From Chloranthus sessilifolius (taxonomy: Eukaryota; Streptophyta; Magnoliopsida; Chloranthales; Chloranthaceae): a DNA stretch of 64,000 nt. Position numbers and translations under genes: made by a program. The notes beneath the pieces were generated by a model that made no database searches, was not told the origin of the DNA, and worked only from the letters and a program-made list of their open reading frames with translations. The stretch covers positions 142,307,317 through 142,371,316 of the forward strand of contig CM037584.1 of assembly GCA_021018995.1 (NCBI GenBank). The letters are read 5' to 3'. Positions 1-12,644 of this stretch are shown here, piece after piece. Positions within the stretch are counted from its first letter, which is position 1. The number at the start of each line of letters is the position of its first letter.

Positions 1-1740
1 ATTTCCACAAACAGCTGCATGATAGATTTCAAGATTGATGCTCGTGGATGGATTTCATTTTGTATATTATGCATGCATAAGTGGTGAATGGAACCACTTT
101 TCTTACCTTTTAGAAATATTTGTATTTTAGCTTACAGAGCTGAATGACACAAGAACCACAATAAAGTGTACTGTTGTATTGTTTATCAGTGGTGAAAATC
201 TTATTGATTAATGACCGTGAACCTAACACCATCTCTTATGAAATGCTAGAGGCTAACCTTTTAGGCGATGGATCCACTAGAATCTCTGAGGCAAGTTCAT
301 CAACAAAAGGATAGCTGCATTGACAACAGAAAAGTCAGAGAAAAATGAAAAAGATATGTACCTATATATATGATCTTCATCATTATTATTTGAAAGAGGA
401 CCATAGAAGAATTCAATATGCTTTGTTTGTGAAAAACTTAATTATGGTGTTGTATTTACTATCTAGCTCGAGCACCAAATATTTAGAGAATGTGAATCTT
501 ATCCAAGGTTCAAAATCTCAGTTTTTCGGTATGTATAGGCCAGCTCCAAAACCGATACACAAAGGTTTTGGACGATACATTGATATGTACCAATAGATAT
601 GGGCTGATACATTCAACCCCGTGACCTCCGAAACCGATATGTATCAAATGATATTTATCAGTTTTGTCCAGAATTTTGAACCATGCTCAGAGGCACACGC
701 GACTTCTGCATATAGTAAAACAATAACAAACCTGCAAATGATCTATATAGTCACATAATAGAACGCCAAAAACTTAAGAGGATCATCCCAAGATGCCAGA
801 AGAAGCATGTACTTTCCAAGTTCTGTAATGGGAGATAATAACTCCTGCAAAAAAACCTTATTTGAATAACTCTACAGAGGAAACGATATTAAAAAAGGCG
901 AGCAAGGAGCTGGAAAGCAGAGTACAAGAAAATCAAGAAGCAATTGACGAAAAGAGAGACAAAGAGCTAAAAAGCAACAAAAAGAGCCGAAGGGGCAGCC
1001 CCGAACCCCAGGGCCACACATAGCAGATCCCGGGGCCAAAACAATCCTGATCTTAACCAAAATCCAGCAGCTTCGGGTCCGCTCCTGCCCCAAACCTATC
1101 AAAGACTACCATGTGGGTCATAAGAACGAATTAGGCAAAAACGAATTAAGATCCCTGATACCAGAGGTGGTGCTCGGTCAATTTCCTTTCGTTCAAATGG
1201 TCAATTCTCAAGATCCTCACAACCATTTATGAGCACGCAAATCATTGAAGGTTCGCTTTTGAACTTTCACTGATTTGGTACTAAAAAATACTGGCACACA
1301 TACCAATGTTTGCAATTTGGGATAATAAGTCATGTAGACACTTGTTATATAGGGTCCATATTGAAGTGCTTGGGTTGGATGATATGGATCCTCTAATGGA
1401 TATGCTTTTTGGGCATCTCTGCCCAAAAAACCCCTCAGTTTTGAAGGGATTTTTTTGGGTAGAGAGTGAGCGGAATTTAGGGCTGAGCAATGAAATGAGG
1501 GAATGAGTGGTGAGGAGTGGGTGGTCGGGAAGTAAATAGTTTGATGGCGAGTGGGTCATCACGATTCCTTGATGAGCCATCCATTGAGTACTGGAGTGGG
1601 TCAGCTGCGTGGGTGGCCCAACACAATGGCTGACAGCGGTGATTAGTTGACCGCCCAAAATAGGCATGGGTAAAAAGACTCTTTTTCGTAGTGAAATATA
1701 AACGAACCATCAACTAATTTCAGAAGATGTAAGAGAAACA
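1..1740. other. Unassigned left flank
   Basis: I recognise no gene or transposon domain here. Short open frames exist, for example plus strand 1306-1506 ending at a stop and minus strand 1281-1667, but none contains a motif I can name and none has convincing splice or start context. The DNA is moderately AT-rich and not obviously repetitive. It may hold the degraded leader or 5' LTR of the element that follows, but nothing in it resembles the 3' LTR at 40.1 kb, so this cannot be shown. Confidence 0.4.
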
Positions 1741-2021
1741 TTAGTCTTCATTTCTATACACTATCATGACTAAGGACTTATTAAGAAGGAAAAGAACCAA
1801 ATCCTCATATTCCTTATAAATGCTCTATACACGTTGTGGTTCTTGCCAAGATCACCATCACGCATCCTCATATAAATGCTACAATGATAAAGAGGAGATG
1901 ATGACTCCGAGGATTGGCTGCTGCATACGAAACCATCAGGTCACGACAATTTTCAGAAGAACAAGAACGATAAGAGAGGCCACCTCCTACCCTGAGCACG
2001 GTGTAAGCTCGCGCCACACTA

Positions 2022-3720
2022 TTGAGACAACCTACTCACACATTCTTCAACGATGATTCTCTAGACAAGGTTTGCTCACGGGCCGCTCCAAAAGATAGCA
2101 CCATTAAATTCGAAGATCTCCCTAAAATGCTCGATGAGTACATGGCTAAGAGAGAGCACCCCGGTCACTCATTCGGATTCGAAAAATTTTGTCGGGACGT
2201 CAAATTTAACTTACCAATAGGATTCAAATCGCCAAAATTTACCAAATATAATGGCACGGGAAATCCGAATCATCACTTGGCCTCTTTTGTAATGATTGTC
2301 GATCCATACGTGATAATCAAAGACTTCTCATTCACTATTTCCAATGCTCATTAGAAGGAGAAACTTTAGATTGGTTTGTGGGACTCCTGCTTTATAAGAT
2401 AGAAACCTTCGACAATTTGGTCGGTCAAGTCCTAGACCAATACAAACATTTGATCTAAGAGACAGTTAGCCTCAGTGATTTGATGGAGGCCAAGCAAGGA
2501 CCTGATGAAGAATTTACCGACTTCATTGCTAGATGGAGAAAACTCGCTGCCAGGACTGGCACTTCAATGAAAGAGAAGGACTCGGTAGACATTATCATCG
2601 ATAACACTAGAGAATCTTTAAAGAGCGCACTTATCATAAGTGATTGCCCCGACTTCACTGCGCTCCACTCCCGGGCATCCCGACTAGTGTGACAAATTAA
2701 AGGTGAAGACCTTGCTCTATCCAACATAGTCACGTCAAAAGTAGGCTCTTCCAGTGAATCAAAATTGAAAAATAATAAGAAAGCCTTAGGTACTGAATAG
2801 GTCAACACTGTTGTCAACCAAGGACAAAACTCCGGGAACGAAAATTTCCAACCACAAAACTTCGGGTAAAATCAAAATCAACAACGGTGACCAACCAAAA
2901 CCAAGGCGCTAGTCAACAAAGATATGCAAACCAAAACCAAGGATAGAACTAGAATCAGGGCTAGTATCAGAATAAAAATCAATATCCCAACACTTACCAG
3001 AACCAAAATACAACACAGGACCGACCGGCCCACGTGTCGAACTATAATAACGTACTCCCACCACAAAACTTCAACCCAGATAGAGGCCCCTACCAGCCGA
3101 AGCGAGAACACTACCCTCCTTTACCTGATATGATTCCCAACATCTTTCATTTCCTCAACACTCAGAATCTCCTCTGATTCTCGTAAGGAAGACCTCGCCC
3201 ATGGCTGACAAATCTAGACTACAGTAAATACTATGTCTTCCATCGATACACGGGGCACAACCTAGAAGACTACTGGGTCCTCAGGTATGGCATGAATGAC
3301 CGAAATCAGATCGACTGGGGAGCACTTAAGAATCCTAACCCTAGTAATAACCAATTAACAAAATCTAGGGATCATTAATAACCCCATGCCTAACCACAAC
3401 ACAACAACACCGGCTCAGGTCACCATTGTAGATCTCTCCGGTCGATCCTCCTTCTAGCCTTCCACCTTGATCACTCACATCGCCCCACCGAGCCCACCTC
3501 CTTATCAAAAATTCACTAGATACGAGTCCATTCCTTTAGGGCCAGGGGACCATTCCACCATAGTCACCCACCAGAACCTTCAACCCCTCCAAATCCTGAA
3601 CCAACGCCATTACCACTCCCTTCATCCGATTCTAAACCCGATTACGGAGATCATATTCTTCAAACTGCAGCCCAAATTGCTGCATGGGTAGAACGTGTCA
3701 CCCGAAAGACTCCAAGCCGA
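2022..3720 (+). pseudogene. gag: gag pseudogene, element 1
   Basis: The capsid region reads from 2022 in one frame through a segment with LPIGFKSPKFTKYNG and then must change frame near 2330 to continue as LEGETLDWFVG and later EEFTDFIARWRKLAAR, the usual Tat-type gag core. A stop interrupts it near 2458 and another after 2692. Downstream is an Asn/Gln-rich stretch and then a Cys-His box relative near 3230-3290, YVFHRYTGHNLEDYW, in which both expected cysteines have become tyrosines. The nucleic-acid-binding function would therefore be lost. Gag normally forms the virus-like particle; this copy is broken in several places. Confidence 0.75.
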
Positions 3721-3744
3721 GAGAATGAAACAAAGACTGAGTGT

Positions 3745-4873
3745 TTGCTAACCATAGAAGAAAGTGAGTGTGAAGAACATCCCGACCCATGCGAGACACT
3801 GGTCTCTGCTTTCCTGGAGGAGGAGGATTACACACAGTACCTCCCACCTTGGAGCGGCACCATGCAGGTATGCGCTTCGACCTCGAATTTCACTCACTTC
3901 ACAAATGCATCAACATCGAGCCACACCGGGTTTGGTCAACAACCGACTTGCCCGATTCTTAAGTCGGGAACCAATTTTTTGCCTCTGCCTTTTCCTCAAA
4001 ATAAAGATTTTGCCAACATACATCCACCAGAGGGGAACGTGAGAGAAAGAGAGGTTAACTTGCTGCCCCTACCTCACATTATTCCTCTACCAATTCCTAC
4101 ACCTCAACCAATCCAACCAACTACACCCAAGGCTCATTGGCTAGGCAAAGAAATGGCACTCGAGCCAGGGAAAGAATATGACCTTTTGCGACATCTCCAA
4201 AAGATCTCAGCTCAGATATCCATACTAAAACTCATTAAGAAATTGCCTGACCATCACTGGTTGTTGATAAGGACACTTGAAGACACACAAGTAGATGAGG
4301 ACACAACCCTAGATAAGTTTCATCAAATCACCTTGGTCATGGTGCAACCTCCAGCGCTAACTTTCACAGACACTGACATGCCTAAAGAGTCACTCCGCGG
4401 GAGTGCGGCTCCCATATATCTTACAGTCATAATTAGAGGGTTCTCTGTACCCCATGCGTTGGTCGATACGAGAACGGGACTCAATATTTGCCCTCTCACA
4501 ACGTTAAAGATGCTCGAATATACGGAGCAGGATGTCAGGCCCTTGGCACTGCCACTCAGCTTATTATGGATCACGTCGCTTTGTCAAAGGAACTATTAAA
4601 CTCCAGGTTTACCTTGGACCTGTAACGAAAGACGTTACCTTCCATGTTTCTGATTATACTAGTACGTACAATCTTATCTTAGAAAGAAAATGGTTAGAGT
4701 CAATGAAGGCTATCGCATCCACATGCCATCAATGCATCAAATTCCTGTATGAGGACTCCATCGTCCCTATATACGCTGATGCACCCCTCCAGGAGATGGA
4801 TACTAATTACGCGGTAAGTATTCCGACAGCCCATGATTTCGTATTAAACACGAGCCACATTCAAAAGACTTGA
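3745..4873 (+). pseudogene. gag C-terminus and aspartic protease remnant, element 1
   Basis: Frame 3745-4599 starts with an acidic, proline-rich linker, then the Tat-typical YDLLRHLQKISAQIS stretch near 4180, then the protease core. At the catalytic site near 4460 the frame reads ALVDTRTGLNICPL, where the family has D-N/T-G-S/A; the aspartate remains but the glycine after the next residue is arginine. A frameshift near 4550 moves the rest, with GSRRFVKGTIKLQVYLGP and the flap/hydrophobic end NLILERKWLES, into frame 4532-4873. Retropepsin would cleave the Gag-Pol precursor; with a changed active site and a frameshift it is dead. Confidence 0.7.
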
Positions 4874-4949
4874 ATCCTTGATGAGACGACTGTTGCGAAA
4901 GTCCGTCCCCTACCCCTCCTAGTTCTCCCCCAATTATCAACAAAACTTA

Positions 4950-5471
4950 ATGAGGAGAGAGGTTAGCCCAGACCTCGCCAAACTTTATGACGTCAACCCA
5001 ACCATGATAAAAGGGTGGGATCTTATGTACCAACTCAGATACATTCCCCACATTAGACTCAGTAAAAATATGCAAGGTCACATAAGACTTGTCGTCCCAA
5101 CGAAAACACGCAAACACATAGGGTTAGGTTATCAATCGGACGACCCACAAGTCGACTTGTTCCCTACCTTACTCAAATGGTCTCTATATGACCACTTCGT
5201 CTACGGGATCACCCAGAAAGTAGATGTATCAAGGCAGAAGAAAGTGTCCTTCACTAGATTCCAAGAAGCGGAAATTGAGCGAGTCGCTAAAGCATTCAAT
5301 GATTTAACCAATCTGAATGACGAAATTGATAAATCGCTCAAAAGAGTCAAACCCTTATTTAATGCTAAGGGATTTACAGAAGAGAGGAAGAAAGAACCTC
5401 CAGAACTCAAGCCACGAGTAAAAGATTGGGAATCCACTGATGGCGAAGATTTTCACATAACAGCCTTGTAA
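4950..5471 (+). pseudogene. G-patch-like linker between protease and RT, element 1
   Basis: An open 173-codon frame. Its first third contains a decayed glycine-patch: MIKGWDLMYQLRY, then HIGLGYQSDDPQ about 40 codons later, at the place where Tat elements carry a G-patch (an RNA-binding motif) followed by an RFGLGY-type motif. The matching intact-looking version is in element 3 at 54,650-54,790. The remainder is charged and probably a spacer. Assignment rests on position and partial motif match. Confidence 0.5.
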
Positions 5472-7020
5472 GGTGATGAAGAGTACTTACACTCAACATG
5501 GGAAGAAGATGATGCCCCATAAGAGGATTTTAACTCGTATAGAATCCGCCTAGGACTTGGCCTTGGGGGATGGGAATGCCTAACCTCGCTATGGGGCGTG
5601 CACCAGCATATTAGAATATTTCGCTAGTTGGATCCGACATTCTATGATAAAAGAATCGAATCACGCCAACCTCGTGATAACAGAAGCGGGTAATGACCCA
5701 CCAGCTCGGCCACTGACACGAGAAGTAAAAAATCCCAATAGTCATCTGGTTTACCCAGGGGGAAATACCCACACCCCCATCGCCCTTGTTGAGTTTGAAG
5801 AGGAACTTGAACTAGACACTTCTCCATCTCCAGACGCGCGACAACTCCAAATATTCTGGAAATCTCTAGAGGAAGAGTGACAAACTCCCCTGAGTGATGA
5901 CGAGGACTACTGGATAGACCTCCCTACACTCGAGTTAGCAGAGCAAGTTAACCTAGGACTTCAAGCACTATCAGATCAAGAAGATGAATTCGTTATCGTC
6001 TTTAACTCTAACTTAGAAGGATGAGAATGTCCTTGGGGATCTCCTTGCATTTCTCACCATTATCAGGCTCGCTGTCGAGTGTGCATACTTATCCTAACAT
6101 ACTATGAAGTTCAAGGGAAAGAGCTCTCTACCCCTGAGGATCCCTTAGGAGATCACCCTCGGTCGAAAGAACTATTATGTTACGACTCAAAGGAGGATAG
6201 TTCGATTAACTACGATCTCCAGAGTTTCTTTGAAGAAGGGGTAATCAATGTGATAGAAGAAATCCAAATAATGGTGCCACTGTCACCAGTATCCCTTATT
6301 CAAAAAATCTCATCAGATGAGGACTCCAAAAAAAAAAAGCCAAAATCACAACAAGTCCACATTTCTCTAAGAATCACCTGAATGGCTCCAGCAATCTTCT
6401 CACACCCTCAGTTAGAGGAAGCAACTCTCTCGACGCCTCTTGAGGCGACCGACCCTGTACCATATTTATTATCAAAAATCAAAAAAATAAAAGAAACAGA
6501 AAACCTTAAAAATTTAGAAACATAAAATCCAAAAAAATCAGAGAACCTCAGAAAAGAAAGAGAACCCTTCGTCCCAAATCAAGTTTGCGGCCAACAAGGA
6601 GACTTTTCTCCTGAGACTTCTATCCCATCTCCCGCATGAGGACGCAGACCATCCAGGCTAAACAACAAGTCAGTGATCATACCGGATGAGATACTTCATG
6701 ACTTTGAGAGAAGAATCAATAGTCTTGACCTTCACCTTATCAAAGATCTCTCAGTCATAGATTGCACCGATGAAGGACTACCTTTTGCAAAATTGAATAT
6801 TCAGCATAGCAATTTTGCAGTATACGAGCTTACCGAGGATGAAGAAGGAACACCAGTTGTCGAGGAGGCATCGGACTTCCAACGGGTTATCAAGCGTTTC
6901 GATCAGCAAACCTAAGCTGCAGCGAAACCCACATAACAACTTAACTTTGGCACTAAAGAGAAACCTAAGAAGCTACTGATTAGCGCAACGCTCAACACCA
7001 AGGAACGTCAATAGATTGCA
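5472..7020 (+). pseudogene. Decayed acidic spacer before RT, element 1
   Basis: No long frame. Short open pieces (5644-5880, 6079-6381, 6673-6915) are Glu/Asp-rich, for example LSVIDCTDEGLPFAKLNI near 6740, as in the acidic pre-RT linker of Tat elements. Stops separate them. I see no enzyme motif; this is the N-terminal extension of pol in decayed form. Confidence 0.5.
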
Positions 7021-7870
7021 CAAGTCCTACAAGAGCACCTCGATTCCTTTGCATGGTCCTATGAGGATATGCCTGGTTTAGACCCGAGTTTAGTAGAACA
7101 TCGTCTTGTCTTAGAACTTGATGGAAAGCCTGCTAAGCAGAAATGTCGTAGGATGCACCCACAAACAACCCTTCAAGTTAAAGAGGAAGTTGACAAATTG
7201 CACAAAGCCAAATTCATCCTAGTCGTCCTCTATCTCAAGTGGGTCGCCAACATAATACATGTCCCCAAGAAAGATGGTAGATTACGAGTTTACATTGACT
7301 TCCAAAACCTCAACCAGACATGCCTAAAAGACGACTTTCTGCTTCCACACATTGACACTCTAGTCGACAACACCGCTGGCCACAAGATGATATCCTTTAT
7401 GGATGGTTTCTCTTGATATAATCAGATCAAATTAGCAGAGTCTGACTAAGAGAAGACTTCTTTCACCACACCATGGGGGACTTACTGCTATGTCGTTATG
7501 CCTTTTGGGCTCAAGAATGTAGGAGCCATGTATCAATGTGTCATGATGGCCATTTTTCATGATATGATGCATAAATGTGTAGAAGTCTACATCGATGACA
7601 TGTTAGTAAAGTCCCAAATGCGAGTAGGACATGTTGAAGCACTCAGACTAGTACTATAAAGAGCTAAAAAGTATCAGCTGAAGATGAACCCAAAGAAGTG
7701 TGTCTTCGGAGTCACCTCTATATAATTACTCGGTTTCATAGTTAGCAAGCGAGGAATCGAAGTCGATCCAACAAAAGTCAGAGCCATTCTTGAGATGCCA
7801 CCTCCCAGTAATATAAAAGAATTATGAGGCTTGATAGAAATATTATAATTCATCAGGAGATTTATATCCT
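7021..7870 (+). pseudogene. pol (RT): Reverse transcriptase pseudogene, element 1
   Basis: Reads in one frame from the YEDMPGLDPSLVEHRL entry motif (near 7060) through HVPKKDGRLRVYIDFQNLN, FMDGFS (stop immediately after, where the family has SGYNQIK), TPWGTYCY, MPFGLKNVGAMYQ and the catalytic box VYIDDM (7588-7599), then LLGFIVSKRGIEVDPTKV. Both catalytic aspartates of the YxDD box are present. At least six in-frame stops (for example 7414-7416, 7447-7449, near 7657) break it. RT copies element RNA into DNA; this copy is inactive but easily aligned. Confidence 0.85.
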
Positions 7871-9020
7871 AGCATTCAGACAGATGCGATCCTTTCTACA
7901 GACTACTTAAAGGAGGAACTGAGTACAAATGGGATGACCAGTGTCAGCAAGTCTTTGACAATATCAAGAAGTACCTCCTTAACTTGCCAATACTATCACC
8001 ACTAGTTCCCGAAAGACCCCTAATCCTATACCTCTCAGTGAATGATAAAGCAATGGAAATGATTCCCTAATCCTATACCTCTCAGTGAATGATAAAGCAA
8101 TGGAAATAATTTTGGGACAATATGAAGAAGACGACAAGAGAGAGAAGGCTATCTACTACCTCAGTAGGACGATGGTCGAGTACGAATGAAAATACACTTT
8201 AATATAGAAGACTTGCCTCACACTAGTGTGGGCCTCAACCAAATTATGACACTACTTTGGAGCACCTAAAATAGTAGTACTAGCCCGAATGGACTCTCTA
8301 AAATATGTATTTGAGAAGCCCGCAATATCAGGAAAGATCGCTCGCTGGCATATGCTCTTACAAGAATTCGATATCACTTATGTCACGTAGAAGTCAATCA
8401 AAGGATAAGCAATCCCTGATTACCTCACAGATCTTCCACTTTCGAGCAATGAGCCCATACACGGGGATTTCCTCAATGAAAACCTGCTCATCATTCATAA
8501 CGAAGAGCCCGACAAGACCTCATGGACCCTTTACTTCGACGGTGCTCTAAATCACAAAGGAAAAGGCATCGGGATAGTCCTCCTAAGCCCAGAAGGAGTA
8601 GTTATACCTAAAGCTTTTCAATTAAATTTTCCAATCACTAATAATGTCACAGAATATGAAGCTTTTATAGTTTGACTACGAGCAACATTACAATTAGGCT
8701 TTAAACAGTTAAAAATCATCAGTGATTCTAAGCTAGTAATCTCGCAAGTTATAGGAGAATGGAAAACTAAGGAAAGGAGACTAATGGTATACCTAGAAAT
8801 CGCTCAATATTTGGTAAAGAAATTTGAAAGAATCTCTTTCACGCACATCCGTAGACTAGAAAACAAGCTCGCTAATTCCTTAGCCACATTAGCCTCGGTT
8901 ATCCAAATATCCATCGGCCAAAGTACCAAGACCTTCTTCATTAAAAAATTAATAGCACCCGCCCACGAGGTAGCATGGACCGTCAAGAGAGAATTACCGA
9001 TCCTCCCCACTAGTACATGA
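7871..9020 (+). pseudogene. pol (RNH-aRNH): RNase H plus archaeal-type RNase H pseudogenes, element 1
   Basis: The first RNase H/tether region runs from YKWDDQCQQVFDNIK (near 7925) to AIYYLSRTMVEYE (near 8150) and is split by a 47-bp duplication at 8018-8111. The second RNase H, typical of the Tat group, begins near 8515 with SWTLYFDGALNHKGKG and continues with NNVTEYEAFIV, KIISDSKLVIS and the final ENKLANSLATLA, giving recognisable D-E-D positions, the last Asp replaced by Asn. Stops occur at several places. RNase H removes RNA from the RNA-DNA hybrid; the doubled domain supports the lineage call. Confidence 0.8.
8018..8111 (+). repeat. 47-bp tandem duplication in RNase H, element 1
   Basis: The 47-bp unit starting CCCTAATCCTATACC occurs at 8018-8064 and again at 8065-8111 with one or two mismatches near the end. 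Since 47 is not a multiple of three, it shifts the pol frame. Confidence 0.9.
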
Positions 9021-9029
9021 CCCAATGAA

Positions 9030-10380
9030 GTAATCACTCTGAAAAATCATGTCAAGACAGAAATCAAAGTCGCTATGTTTATATTTGGAAGATTACCAAC
9101 CGACGACGAACAATTATGATATTTCGACATCTGAAACTTCTTAAAGCATCAACACGTCCCTCCATATGCCATGAAGATCGAACAAAAGACTATAAGGAAC
9201 CAATGCGCCCGACTCTGAATACTCGGTGAAATATTATACAAAGAAGCCTTCACCAAAGGAGTACTACTATGATGCGTCATGACTGTCGAAGGACAATACA
9301 TCATTTGAGAAGCACACGTCAGTGCCTGCGGTGCCCACTCCGATAGACAGAGCCTCGCCGATCAAGTTACATGACAAGGCTACTTCTGCCCGACGATGAT
9401 AAGAGATTGCCACCTCTATGTTCAATCCTGTAAACAATGTCAAGAACACACCACACTCATCAAAGCTCCATTAGTTGCATTGAACACTATGACCTCGCCA
9501 TGGCCATTTTCGATGTGGGCCTTCGATGTCATTAGACCTTTCATAGACATAGTTGGAAATACTCACAAGCATGCGTTCATACTTACAGCGATCGAATACT
9601 AAACCAATTCGGCAGAAGCTGAATCGTATGTCAGAATCACTGCTTCAACACTCGTAAGATTTATCGTTCAGAATATCATCACCAGGATTGGAGTACCCAG
9701 GATGTTTGTCACTGACAATGGACCATAGTTCATCACAGAGAAGATGAAAAAGTTATACAAGAAGTACGGTATCGATCTATGCCACTTGTCATCATTCTAC
9801 CCTCCAGGAAATGGACAAGCAGAAGCTACGAACAAAGCGCTGATTCAAATTTTAAAATGCACAGTAGAAATAAGCAATGGAGCCGACTGGCCTGAACGAC
9901 TACTAGAAGCACTCTTGGCCTATAAGACCTCTCGTATGGCGACTGGCCAAACTCCCTACCTCCTTACCTATGGGATGGAGGCAGTCCTACCATATGAGAT
10001 ACAAGTACCATCCTTACGGATTCAACTCGATGATAAGCTATCCTTAGATGAGAGGAGAATTGCCCTACTCACACAGCTAGAGTAATTTGATGAAACACAT
10101 CTAAGGGCAACTGATCATACTCAGGTATATCAGAGGAGAGTGGCCAGAGCTTAAGATAAGAAAGTCCTCGAACGAATATTTAATATTGGAGAATTAGTCT
10201 TAAAGAAAATCATGCCTTTCAAGCACACCCATTCGAAAGGAAAAATGAAACTTAACTGGGAAGGCCCTTATGTCATAATAGGCGCATACCATGGAAATGC
10301 ATACAAACTGGCGAACCAAGATGGGAAAGAACTCCCTAGCCCTTGGAACGCCATGTAACTTAGAAAATATTATCCTTAGC
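9030..10380 (+). pseudogene. pol (IN): Integrase pseudogene, element 1
   Basis: The zinc-binding part retains H-H (HVSACGAH near 9315) and C-C (CKQC near 9430). The catalytic core shows the three acidic residues: FDVIRP near 9521, VTDNGP near 9711 and NGQAEATN near 9803. The C-terminal part has KLNWEGPYVI near 10250 and ends near 10378 at the usual RKYYP. In-frame stops at about 9600, 9727, 10082 and 10153, among others, disable it. Integrase inserts the cDNA into the genome. Pol ends here; noncoding DNA follows. Confidence 0.85.
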
Positions 10381-11990
10381 CCTGTGATCATCATACTCCA
10401 TGGTTAAATACTTATACTTATTACCCCCGTAGTCATCACGAATCATTCATTGGTCGTACGTAATCAATTCTCAGTATATCTTTAAGACCTCCAATTTATC
10501 ACTCAATTTTCTCACTCGAGCAATCTGATTAAAGGACTAGTGACATACCTAACCTCTTTCAAAAGCATAAGTAACACCCGATCCTCATTTCCCTTCCCCT
10601 GTCATTGGAGGAGACGTTAGAGTAAAAAAATGAAGATGTCAGGTTTAATCAAAACTCATTATTCTTGCACTAGCAGGATGCTTTCAAAGAATACATATAT
10701 CAAAATTTTGAGTGAGCATTACGACGAATGAACAAGTCAATGAGGTTAGGGAAGCATAAGCAGACCGTGAGGACATCTCTGGTAACTTTACTAGAAGTGT
10801 ATAAGCAAACTGCGAGGGCATCCCTGATGTCCCCATACTATTAGATGTTATCGTAAGGTGGCTAGAGTAGGATAAACTCCCGCTAACCATAGAATGTGAG
10901 ATTTTGATGGTACAAAAATATGATGAAGAGCTCAATCATGGCATTCCGTATCCCTCTGATAAAAAGATTGTTACTTATCCCTTTTGGGAAGCATTAGATA
11001 CAAACTATTCCTTACATCACTGAGCTCTACCCGCCTCTTCTATATTTATTTCGAACGATAAATCAGAGGCCTTACATGATGCTCCTAGAAATGAAACTGA
11101 AAATCGATGAATGACGACTAACGCAATCACCCACTATACCTACCATACTTCTCCCTGATAACCACAGAATAGGATGACCACCAGCCTAGGATAGACCCCC
11201 GTATGCAACTGACCTAATCGAAACGACCTCCCCCAATTCGATGATAAAACTGATGAACTTTTCTTCAAAACTAACTCACCAAATACCCATGACTGCTTAT
11301 AGACCCAAAATAGTCATCAACAGCCCAGAAAAGCTCCATTGCATCTATACACTGGGATATTTTTTTTTGGATCAGAAGGAGAATCACATTAGAAGCGTCG
11401 GCTTGTCCATAAAGAAGATGAGAAATGATGAAGTTACCATCTGGAGAGTGCTACTGAAGATACTATACTGCCAATTCTACCACGCTTCTACACTGGGGCA
11501 TTTTTTTATTTATTATTTCAGTTATTTGCTTTCTCTATTGCATTATTTTCATTTAAAAAAAAAAGAAGAAAAAAAAGAAAAAAGAAAAAGAAAAGAAGAA
11601 CAGAGAAAAAAGCATATATCCTCCTTTACTACCAGACCTCGGTCTGAGATACTCACCCCCCTTGACAACTAGCAAGGGGGAGAACAAAAACTACTGATAG
11701 TATTACCTCTACATGTGCATATACGAAGCAACCTTCAACCACCACCGGGCCAGCTTAGGAAACATCCAAGTCCCAATGACGGTTGACCATGCTAAAGAAA
11801 CTAAAAAAGCAAAAGTAGACGTAAGAGGTAACTAAAAGAAAAGGAGCCAATCATGTACATCTAAACCAAAAAAAATCTCTCTCTATATATATATATCAAA
11901 GTTTTCTTTTTTTTTTTTACATTTGTCACCGAGGGCATCCCCCTATATATACAATGCACACACACAATGGACAAAAAAATAGACACACAC
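10381..11990. other. Post-pol noncoding region of element 1
   Basis: No domain is visible. The open frame at 11,241-11,672 ends in a lysine/glutamate run produced by an A/G-rich tract (11,555-11,615) and is not convincing as a gene. The phrase CACTGGG-CATTTTTTT occurs twice (near 11,349 and 11,490), a small repeat seen in 3' parts of such elements. A CT/TA microsatellite lies at 11,877-11,900. At 11,925-11,955 is the first of three similar tails ending the antisense unit. Confidence 0.5.
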
Positions 11991-11992
11991 CC

Positions 11993-12550
11993 CTACTCCC
12001 TACGCTGCCGCTGGGATGGACGAGCGCCACTGTCCCCAGTGTCATCCGCTCGGAGGACTGTGGACAGGTCCTTCAAAAATATGATCCCGACACTCAGAGT
12101 AATCGGAAACTCTAGATGATAAGGCCCCACCACAGAACCCCCCTCACTCGTCTGACTAACAGACCACCTCGATCGAGAATGAGGAGGATACCCCCCAAGA
12201 ATCTCACGAATGATAGAATCCTCACAAGCATCACCCCTGACACGATCACGAGATGTGTGACGAGACTGCCTAGCCGAGGAACCCGTAGCCCTTGACTCCG
12301 ATCCACCAAGCTGACTAGCCAACCTACGTACCCCCGGCTCACTCCTCGTCAGACGATACTGTAGCTGGTCTAGGGACACCTACATCTTTGCCTGCATCAT
12401 CCGATGTGCCACTTCTAATGCCTCAACCTGAGTCTTCTGTGTAACCATCATCTCAACGAGTAGGTCATCGTGACTCTGCATCTCCCCAAGGATCCGTCTC
12501 GCCTTGGGAGTGGCTCGCGCTCGCATCGCCTCTAGATGCGCCTCCTCAAG
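11993..12550 (-). pseudogene. Antisense PMD gene, last exon (exon 10)
   Basis: The acceptor TTAG ends at 12,551; the exon runs 186 codons to a TAG at 11,995-11,993. It opens with a helical, Glu/Met-rich segment, then has one in-frame TAG near 12,380, then a Ser/Arg/Gly-rich disordered part (SRATGSSARQSRHTSRDR) and ends in SQRQRRE. Apart from the single stop it is open, so this exon has decayed less than exon 4. Confidence 0.65.
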
Positions 12551-12644
12551 CTAACGAACCAGCGTAATTACACCAAGTCAAGGAAAACCAATATATATAT
12601 GAACATAAATAAAAAAAGAAACTTTAAAAAGGAAAGAATCATAC

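Noticed and set aside
345-596. 83-codon plus-strand frame
   Set aside because: Composition is ordinary AT-rich sequence; no domain, start context or neighbouring exon.
1306-1506. Possible last exon of a host gene in the left flank
   Set aside because: Open frame of 66 codons without any motif I recognise, and no supported upstream exon. Too weak to list as a gene.
11241-11672. 143-codon plus-strand frame after pol of element 1
   Set aside because: The C-terminal third is a homopurine tract; no similarity to a known extra ORF of Tat elements.
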